A stretch of 64,000 bases of DNA, taken from assembly GCF_016862375.1 (NCBI RefSeq), contig NZ_BOMV01000012.1, positions 1 to 64,000 on the forward strand, written 5' to 3'. The first letter of the stretch is position 1; each line of letters begins with the position of its first letter. The notes below the pieces were generated by a model. It was given only the letters and a program-made list of their open reading frames with translations, did no database searches and was not told where the DNA came from. This document shows, piece by piece, positions 58,229 to 64,000 of the stretch. Made by a program: the position numbers and the translations under genes. The stretch comes from Paractinoplanes rishiriensis. GTDB lineage: Bacteria; Actinomycetota; Actinomycetes; Mycobacteriales; Micromonosporaceae.

Positions 58229-59261
58229 AATCGTGCGAATGACGGCCCCGACGCTCCGCGACGTCGCGCAGCTCGCCGGGGTGCACCCCGCGACCGCTTC
58301 CCGCGCGCTCAACCCGCAGACCCGCCCGCTGGTCAACGCGGACACCGCGCGCAAGGTGCTGCGCGCCGCCGAGTCAATCGGCTACCAGCCCAACCCGATC
58401 GCCCGCAGCCTCAAGACGGCCCGCAGCAGCACCGTCGGCCTGGTCATCCCCGACCTGACCAACCCGCTGTTCCCGCCGATCGTGCGCGGCATCGAGGACG
58501 TGCTGACCCCGGCCGGCTACAACGCCTGGATCGTGAACACCGACAACGACCCGGACCGCGAGGAAACCCAGGTCGAGTCGCTGCGGTCGCGCCAGGTCGA
58601 GGGCCTGATCGTGGCCACCGCCAAGCGCGAGCACCCGCTGCTCGTCCGGCTGCACCGCCAGGGCATCAAGATGGTGCTGGTCAACCGCCGGGTCGACGGC
58701 CTCGAACTGCCGTCGGTGACCGCGGACGACGATGCCGGCGTGGCGCTGGCCGTGTCGCACCTGGCCGCCCTGGGACACACCCGCATCGCCCACCTGGCCG
58801 GCCCGCAGGACACGTCGACCGGCGTGAGCCGGGCCCGCGCGTTCCGGCACGCCATGCACGACCACCGCCTGGCCGACGACCCGGCGCTGACCGTCGAGTG
58901 CGGTTACTGGTCGGAGACTGCGGGCGCCGCGGCGCTGCGCAGCCTGCTCGACTCGGGCGCCTCCTTCACCGCGGTGGTGGCCGGCAACGACCTGATCGCG
59001 CTGGGCTGCTACGACGTGTTCGCCGAACGCGGCATCGCCTGCCCCGAGGAGATGAGCGTGGTCGGCTTCAACGAGATGCCGTTCCTCGACAAGATGCGGC
59101 CACCGCTCACCACGGTCGCGATCCCGCACTACGAAATCGGCGGCGAGGCGGCCCGCCTGCTGCTGGACACCCTCGACGAGCCGGAGCGCCACCCACGCTC
59201 GGTGCTCCTCGCCCCGTCTTTGGTGGTACGCGCATCGACCGGCCCGCCGCGCTCCGCGTGA
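58215..59261 (+). CDS. LacI family transcriptional regulator
   Basis: 348 residues. The HTH and hinge (about residues 10-65) read TLRDVAQLAGVHPATASRAL and IARSLKTARSSTVG, followed by the type I binding-protein effector domain (LVIPDLTNPLFPPIVRGIED, VVGFNEMPF). GGAGGT precedes ATG 58215; ATG 58239 is an alternative. It probably binds the CG-centred palindromes at 56064 and 56142, repressing both the importer operon and its own. Confidence 0.9.
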   Translation: MTGPRIVRMTAPTLRDVAQLAGVHPATASRALNPQTRPLVNADTARKVLRAAESIGYQPNPIARSLKTARSSTVGLVIPDLTNPLFPPIVRGIEDVLTPAGYNAWIVNTDNDPDREETQVESLRSRQVEGLIVATAKREHPLLVRLHRQGIKMVLVNRRVDGLELPSVTADDDAGVALAVSHLAALGHTRIAHLAGPQDTSTGVSRARAFRHAMHDHRLADDPALTVECGYWSETAGAAALRSLLDSGASFTAVVAGNDLIALGCYDVFAERGIACPEEMSVVGFNEMPFLDKMRPPLTTVAIPHYEIGGEAARLLLDTLDEPERHPRSVLLAPSLVVRASTGPPRSA

Positions 59262-59271
59262 CCCCACGTTG

Positions 59272-59400
59272 CAGGTCAGGCGGGTGCCGGCAGGTCCGCT
59301 TCCAGCATCCGTGCCGCCCGTGGGGCAGATCACCGGCCGCGCCCTCACCGTGGAGAACCCGTCGGGGCTCGGCTACACGCTCGTGCCGGGTGGTCAGTAG
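59272..59400 (+). pseudogene. Possible 3' gene fragment
   Basis: One plus-strand frame reads VPPVGQITGRALTVENPSGL then GYTLVPGGQ and a TAG at 59398-59400, protein-like in composition, but has no start or upstream domain. It may be the tail of a lost gene. The 507-bp stretch 59262-59768 holds only this and the converging remnant. Confidence 0.25.
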
Positions 59401-59768
59401 CCGTAGCGGCTCTTGAGGTGCCGCCACCAGTCGCGGAGCATCCAGGCGTCGAATTCGGTGAGGTTGCTCATGAAGTATGCGGTGGCCATGCGCTGGCCCC
59501 AGTCACCGCCGGCGCCGCCGCCGAAGCCGTCGGTCAGCCACAAGGAGTGGTCGTAGTGCCGTGCGACGCCGCCCGGGCAGTTCGGGTACTGGCCGTTCTG
59601 GTTGAAGAAGCGGCCGCACGTCGTGGAGCACTGCGGCGCGTTCTCCCGGATGTCGTTGACGTAGATGTCGACCGACGTGTCGGTCCACTGCAGCTGCGAG
59701 CGGTTACGCACCGCCCAGCCGACCACCCGCACCGGGACGTCGGTGTACGGCCAGGCCTCGCATTGAGG
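59394..59768 (-). pseudogene. Truncated secreted-protein remnant, probably lacking its metalloprotease core
   Basis: The frame reads CEAWPYTDVPVRVVGWAVRN, then NAPQCSTTCGRFF, YDHSLWLTDGFGGGAGGDWG and a tail LTEFDAWMLRDWWRHLKSRYGY with stop at 59394. From memory this matches actinobacterial secreted proteins in which an HExxH-containing block lies between the DWGQR and TEFD segments; here YFMSN runs straight into LTEFD. The 5' end stops at the TGA of the GGDEF gene, in the same frame. A GTG at 59732 could start a 112-residue peptide. Rated a remnant with 5' truncation and internal deletion. Confidence 0.45.
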
Positions 59769-61244
59769 TCATGAGAACTCGGTGATCAAGGGCCGGGCGC
59801 CGGTCGCGGGGCGGCTCTCGGGGCGGCTGCGTTTCTGCGCGTACATGGCGGCGTCCGCGCGATCGATCAGCCGGTCGGCCGGCTCGGCGAGACCGGGCGC
59901 CGCGAACGCGACCCCGACGCTGGTGCCGACGGTGCACGAGGTGCCGGCGACGGTCATCGGCTGGCGGATCGCCTGGTGCACCCGGTCGATCAGCTGCCGG
60001 ACCTCGTCGTCGGAGATCTCCGGGCAGAAGATGAGGAACTCGTCGCCGCCCATGCGGCCGACCACGTCGCCGGGCCGGACACCCTGCTGGAGCCGGCGGC
60101 CGACCTCCTGCAGCACGACGTCGCCCGCCTTGTGGCCCAGCGTGTCGTTGATCGGTTTGAAGCCGTTCAGGTCGCAGAAGAGGACGGCGGAGCGCTCGGT
60201 CAGGGCGGCTTCGATGCCGGTCAGGACGGCCCGGCGGTTCGGCAGACCGGTGAGCTCGTCGTGCGTCGCCTGGTAGGCCAGCGCGTGCTCGGCCCGGCTG
60301 CGCTGCTCGGCCAGCTGCCAGAAACGCACCAGCACCAGCGGAATGACGAACGCGGTGCTGACCGACAGGACGAGCACGTCGGGCGGAGCGTGACCGGACG
60401 CCTGGGAGAACCCGGCGACCACGGGAGTAGCGAGCAGCATCAGCCCGATGCGGACCAGCCGTCGTGGGGTGAGCCGGTCGATCACGGTGTTGTCGGGCCG
60501 GCTCAGGTGTGCGGCGGCCGGGTGCAGCGCCGCGGCGGCGACACCGAGGTATCCGACGAACCAGAAGACGCGGACCCACGGTGGGTAGTCCACGCCCTGC
60601 CCGCCGGAGGTGGCCGCCGACACGGTGATGCCGAGCAGCGTGCCGGCGGTCGAGATGAACAGGTAGAACAGGGTGCCGCGGGCCTTGACGGTGGTGGTGG
60701 CCACCCGGAGGAGCGCGCCCAGAAGTGCCATCAGGATGAGGAGCTCGACCAGGACGGCGAACTGCCCGCCGCCCCCGACGCCCTGGCTCACCAGGCGCGG
60801 GCGCAACAGCAGTTCCCAGACCACCCCGGCGCCGGACACCCCGACCAGCGTCGCCTCGAGGATCCCGCCGGGATCGTGCGGTGCATGGCGCAGGACCAGC
60901 ACGATGCTGCCGCACAACAGGCCGACGTAGCCGAGGGCCATGCATCCGTGGCGCACCAGCTGGTAGTGGCTCAGCTCGACCACGGCCGGGTCGGCGACCC
61001 GGAGCAGGTGCGGTACGGCCAACAGGGCCACCCCACCGGCCAGCAGGTGCCACGGCAGCACGTCAGTGATCTTGTTGAGGCGCCTGCCCACCTCGATCGC
61101 GAGGATGGGCAGCAGGTTCACGGCGAGGAAGACCAGGCCGCGCTGGGACGCGTCGACCGCCAGGTAGGCGGCGAACGACGCGGCCACCAGCAGCACAAAA
61201 CCGGCATTTACCAGGGCACGGTGCACGGATGGCCTATCGACCAC
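59769..61244 (-). CDS. Membrane GGDEF diguanylate cyclase with intact inhibitory site
   Basis: 491 residues. About eight membrane helices (to about 290) are followed by a GGDEF domain: ATHDELTGLPNRRAVL, DLNGFKPINDTLGHKAGD and GRMGGDEFLIF. The RPGD sequence nine residues before GGDEF is the RxxD I-site, so product feedback inhibition is expected, unlike the GGDEF protein at 33839. No PAS domain is present. GTG 61244 has no clear ribosome site, so the start is uncertain. Confidence 0.88.
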   Translation of the reverse strand: MVDRPSVHRALVNAGFVLLVAASFAAYLAVDASQRGLVFLAVNLLPILAIEVGRRLNKITDVLPWHLLAGGVALLAVPHLLRVADPAVVELSHYQLVRHGCMALGYVGLLCGSIVLVLRHAPHDPGGILEATLVGVSGAGVVWELLLRPRLVSQGVGGGGQFAVLVELLILMALLGALLRVATTTVKARGTLFYLFISTAGTLLGITVSAATSGGQGVDYPPWVRVFWFVGYLGVAAAALHPAAAHLSRPDNTVIDRLTPRRLVRIGLMLLATPVVAGFSQASGHAPPDVLVLSVSTAFVIPLVLVRFWQLAEQRSRAEHALAYQATHDELTGLPNRRAVLTGIEAALTERSAVLFCDLNGFKPINDTLGHKAGDVVLQEVGRRLQQGVRPGDVVGRMGGDEFLIFCPEISDDEVRQLIDRVHQAIRQPMTVAGTSCTVGTSVGVAFAAPGLAEPADRLIDRADAAMYAQKRSRPESRPATGARPLITEFS

Positions 61245-61254
61245 CGCCCGGCGC

Positions 61255-61319
61255 GCGTGATGCTTTCACAGCAAGGCCACAGCCTGGCCCGCGTGACGCT
61301 TTACCGCGAGGCCACAGCC
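61255..61319. repeat. 36-bp imperfect tandem duplication at the GH13 gene 3' end
   Basis: A GCGTGA-yGCTTT...GGCCACAGCC unit occurs at 61255-61284 and again at 61291-61319. On the minus strand one copy encodes the C-terminal WAVASR and stop of the GH13 gene. The other reads QAVALL and a stop just beyond it. Confidence 0.6.
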
Positions 61320-62614
61320 CAGCCCGCCGGTTCGAGACGCAGCTGCGCCGGCGGGCGGATCTCGGCGGCCCCGGCGAGCAATTCCCGCACCTGCGGCACC
61401 GGCAGGTCCGCGGTCGCGTCGCCGATGTTCAGCGCCACCACCAGCCGCTCCGAGCCGTCCGATACCTCGTACACCAATTGCTCGTTGGCCAGATGCACCA
61501 CCCGGGTCCTGGCCCGATGCAGCCAGGGATGCCGGCGACGCAGCCCGATCAACTCCTGGTGCAGCGCGAACGTCGGCCGGCCGAACGGGGCCAGCTCCGC
61601 CGGGGTGGCCGGAAACGGCGGCCGTACCGCGTCGTCGCCGGCGTTCCGGTCTTCCTTGACCCCGCGGAACGCCTGTTCGTCGCCCGCGTAGATCGAGGGG
61701 GTGCCGCCCACGGTCAGCAGGATCGCCAGCGCGTGCGCGAGGTGTCGTTCGTCGGTCAGCCTGCTGGCGACCCGGGTGACGTCGTGGTTTCCCACGAACG
61801 TGAGCGGCGCGAACGCCTCGAGGAACGTGTTGTGCCGGTCCAGCGCCCAGGACAGCTCGAAGAAGTTCCGCTCGTTGAGCGAGCTCCAGATGGCCTTCCA
61901 CAGCTCGTACTGGGTGACCGCGTCGACCGTCGACCCGTGCACGAACTCGACGTAGTCGCCGTGCAGCACCTCGCCGACCAGGTACGCGTCCGGGTGCGCG
62001 GCCCGGACCTGCGGCAGCACCCCGGCCCAGAACTCCTGCGGCACGGCGTACGCCGCGTCCAGCCGCCAGCCGTCCGCGCCGCGCTCCAGCCAATGGTTCA
62101 TGACGGCGACGACATGGCTCCTGACGTCGCTCGACCGGTGATCGAGAGCGACCAGGGCGCCGTGGCCCTCGAAGTCCGCGTACTGCGGTTCGACGCCCGG
62201 CTGCCACTGCTGCGGCCAGGTCAGCCGGAACCACGACGCGGTCGGCGCGGCCGGCCCCTGCTCCAGCACCGCCCGGAACGCCGGGTGGCCGCGGCCCACG
62301 TGGTTGAACACGCCGTCCAGCAGCACTCGCAGGCCACGGCGGCGGGCGGCGGCGATCAGCGCGTCGAAGTCGGCGTCGTCGCCGAGCCGTGGATCGATGC
62401 GCAGGTGGTCGACGATGTCGTAGCCGTGCGTCTCCGAGGCGAAGACCGGACCGAGGGCGAGGCCGGAGGCACCCAGCTCGATCGCGTAGTCGAGCCACGC
62501 CTCCAGGCGGCGCAGCGGATGCGGGCCGGGCTGCGGCTCGCGGGCGGGGTACGCGCCGACGAAGCCGAGCGGGTAGACCTGCCACCAGAGCGCGTGCCGG
62601 ACCCATTCAGCCAT
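61301..62614 (-). CDS. GH13 alpha-amylase family glycosidase
   Basis: 437 residues, no signal peptide, so cytosolic. The TIM barrel shows DGVFNHVGRGH, nucleophile Asp in DGWRLDAAYA, acid/base Glu in LVGEVLHGDY and the transition-state Asp in FVGNHDVTR. A short C-terminal beta domain follows. It hydrolyses or transfers alpha-glucans or alpha-glucosides; the oligosaccharide preference is not clear. TACTTT lies six bases before ATG 62614 with no ribosome site, suggesting a leaderless transcript. The 241-bp gap upstream shows no other feature. Confidence 0.88.
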   Translation of the reverse strand: MAEWVRHALWWQVYPLGFVGAYPAREPQPGPHPLRRLEAWLDYAIELGASGLALGPVFASETHGYDIVDHLRIDPRLGDDADFDALIAAARRRGLRVLLDGVFNHVGRGHPAFRAVLEQGPAAPTASWFRLTWPQQWQPGVEPQYADFEGHGALVALDHRSSDVRSHVVAVMNHWLERGADGWRLDAAYAVPQEFWAGVLPQVRAAHPDAYLVGEVLHGDYVEFVHGSTVDAVTQYELWKAIWSSLNERNFFELSWALDRHNTFLEAFAPLTFVGNHDVTRVASRLTDERHLAHALAILLTVGGTPSIYAGDEQAFRGVKEDRNAGDDAVRPPFPATPAELAPFGRPTFALHQELIGLRRRHPWLHRARTRVVHLANEQLVYEVSDGSERLVVALNIGDATADLPVPQVRELLAGAAEIRPPAQLRLEPAGWAVASR

Positions 62615-62855
62615 CTGTGCAAAGTACCCCGGAAGGCTGTTCGTCGCTGGCGGCCCCTTTGCGCGGTGACTCCCTCCCGAGCCGGGTGCCGCCGCCGCGT
62701 ACGGCAACGAGCGTGCGGTGGGCGAGGCCGTCGCGAGTGTTCGCCCTCGCTGCGCCGGGCCGGCGACCGGATCCGGGACCTGGATGAGCCGGCCGGCCGA
62801 ACTACATGACTGTAACTAGATGATCTTTGCCGTCCGGCGTGCGTACCGTTCGCTG

Positions 62856-64000
62856 GTGGGGATCTTTCTCGACCCGATAGCGCCGATGCTCGCCGCCGCC
62901 GGCCGGGCACCGGCCGGTCCGGACTGGGCGTGGGAGTTCAAGTATGACGGCGTTCGCGCCGTGGTGTACGTGTCCGGCGGTCAGTTGCGGGCGCTGTCGC
63001 GGAACGGCAACGACGTCACCGACGGTTACCCGGAACTTGCCGAACTTCCCGGCCTGCTGGGTGACCGGGCCGCGATCCTGGACGGCGAGATCGTCGCCAA
63101 CGAAGCCGGCGACCGGCCCAGCTTCGCCCGCCTCCAGCAGCGTATGCACCTGCGCCACCCGTCGCCGGCGCTGGTCGCGAGCGTACCGGTCAGATTTTAT
63201 GTCTTTGATGTTCTGCACCTCGACGGCCGGGAGTTCACCGAGCTGCCGTACGCCGCCCGCCGCGACCTGCTCGCCGGGCTCGGCCTCGACGGTGACCGCG
63301 TGTCGACGCCCGCCAACCACACCGGCGTCGACGGCACCACCATGATCCGGGCCGCCGAGCTGGGCGGCTTCGAGGGGGTCGTCGCCAAGAAGCTCACCGC
63401 CCCGTACCGGCCCGGCAAGCGCAGCGCCGACTGGACCAAGATCCCGCTGGTGAAGACCCAGGAGTGCCTGGTGCTCGGCTGGAAGCCGGGCGAGGGGCGC
63501 CGCGCCGGGCTGGTCGGCTCCCTGCTGCTGGGCGTCTACGACGACCGGGACCGGCTCGCCTACGTCGGGCATGTCGGCACCGGGTTCACCGACCAGATGC
63601 TCCGCCAGCTGGAGACGGATCTGCGGCCGCTGGCCCGCGCCACGCCGCCGGTGCCGGATGTGCCGCGGGAGTTCGCCCGGCACGCCCGCTGGGTGGAGCC
63701 GTGCCTGGTCGGCGAGGTGGCGTTCCGGAACTGGACGCCGGACGGCCGGCTCCGGCACCCGTCGTGGCGCGGGCTGCGCACCGACAAGAGCGCACCCTCC
63801 GTCCACCGGGCGCCGCCGATACCACCGGCACCGGGCACCGTGACCGGCGCGATGGCCACCGCGGACGGGCGCTGGCGCGTCGAAGCGGTACAGCGGGGAA
63901 GGCAACAGTTCTACCGGTTGATCCACGGTGACAACGTGATCGACGGGCTGGCCATCGCCACCGTGACGCGACTGCTCGCCGAAGCCGGCATCGACCTCGC
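62856..64000 (+). CDS. ATP-dependent DNA ligase, LigD ligase-domain type (3' end outside window)
   Basis: At least 381 residues, cut off by the window edge. The adenylation site Lys is in EFKYDGVRA. Further nucleotidyltransferase motifs are DGEIVANE, FYVFDVLHLDG, EGVVAKKL and DWTKIPLVKTQE, then an OB-fold region (LGVYDDRDRLAYVGHVGTG) ending near SWRGLRTDK. The wording is that of the ligase domain of LigD in bacterial non-homologous end joining. The last residues (GRQQFYRLIHGDNVIDG) do not belong to the ligase core, so another domain may follow. GTG 62856 lacks a clear ribosome site. Confidence 0.88.
   Translation, partial: MGIFLDPIAPMLAAAGRAPAGPDWAWEFKYDGVRAVVYVSGGQLRALSRNGNDVTDGYPELAELPGLLGDRAAILDGEIVANEAGDRPSFARLQQRMHLRHPSPALVASVPVRFYVFDVLHLDGREFTELPYAARRDLLAGLGLDGDRVSTPANHTGVDGTTMIRAAELGGFEGVVAKKLTAPYRPGKRSADWTKIPLVKTQECLVLGWKPGEGRRAGLVGSLLLGVYDDRDRLAYVGHVGTGFTDQMLRQLETDLRPLARATPPVPDVPREFARHARWVEPCLVGEVAFRNWTPDGRLRHPSWRGLRTDKSAPSVHRAPPIPPAPGTVTGAMATADGRWRVEAVQRGRQQFYRLIHGDNVIDGLAIATVTRLLAEAGIDL

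Noticed and set aside
1..64000. tRNA, rRNA, riboswitch, CRISPR or prophage genes
   Set aside because: No cloverleaf-like sequence with CCA end, repeat-spacer array, phage structural gene or integrase was found on reading. A covariance-model scan would be needed to exclude small RNAs.

Overview
The window is high-GC (about 70% by eye), densely packed actinobacterial DNA. It has frequent GTG/TTG starts, ATGA/GTGA stop-start overlaps, several starts that look leaderless, Tat-type twin-arginine exports and lipobox lipoproteins. An F420-type oxidoreductase remnant, a stand-alone LigD-type ligase and paired GGDEF proteins fit a soil actinomycete, plausibly Micromonosporaceae (Actinoplanes-like). 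The taxon is inferred. No rRNA, tRNA, CRISPR array, insertion sequence or prophage was seen.

Region 1 (1-20970) is a cyclitol-acid island of the quinate/shikimate type. It encodes a TRAP transporter (dctQMP), a Tat-exported PQQ-type quinoprotein dehydrogenase, a type II 3-dehydroquinase homologue, an NAD-type quinate/shikimate dehydrogenase and a three-domain 3-dehydroshikimate dehydratase, which would deliver protocatechuate. Accessory genes are a CoA-transferase, a citryl-CoA-lyase-like protein, a ThuA-like protein, an aldehyde dehydrogenase, a ThDP enzyme, a Gfo/Idh/MocA oxidoreductase, an NhaD-type transporter and a secreted alpha/beta hydrolase. An IclR regulator sits in the middle. Two distant promoters (5964-6062 and 13838-13947) share almost the same layout: an inverted repeat, then TTGCCA-N17-TACGTT, then reiterated GGTCC-like half-sites. 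A related but weaker layout precedes the dehydratase. Together these define a local regulon.

Region 2 (20987-25555) starts with a scar made from the C-terminal ends of an HxlR-type regulator and a PPOX-type oxidoreductase. A sugar ABC operon with a secreted aldose 1-epimerase follows, read from a clear promoter beside a perfect palindrome.

Region 3 (25686-38923) is general chromosome: lipoproteins, a secreted trypsin-like protease beside an emfourin-like lipoprotein, a DUF1800/DUF1501 pair, an LCP cell-wall ligase, an EAL-HDOD protein, an S41-like protein, a membrane PAS-GGDEF protein, an SsuABC-type importer with a probably leaderless first gene, and a WrbA-like flavoprotein.

Region 4 (39146-47492) is a second catabolic cluster. 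An alpha/beta hydrolase, an E2 and a fused alpha-beta E1 diverge from a VOC protein, a GntR regulator and a two-subunit molybdenum hydroxylase. Two ATTGGATCCAA operators 63 bp apart lie between the two arms.

Region 5 (47736-59261) is a third catabolic/transport unit: aldehyde dehydrogenase, creatinase-like pita-bread protein, 3-hydroxyisobutyrate-dehydrogenase-like enzyme and a branched-chain-type ABC importer with LivM fused to LivG. It diverges from a leaderless operon encoding a signal-less NMT1-like protein, an MFS transporter and a LacI regulator. LacI-type operators overlap both promoters.

Region 6 (59272-64000) holds gene remnants, a second GGDEF protein with an intact I-site, a GH13 enzyme whose 3' end is partly duplicated, and a DNA ligase that runs off the window.
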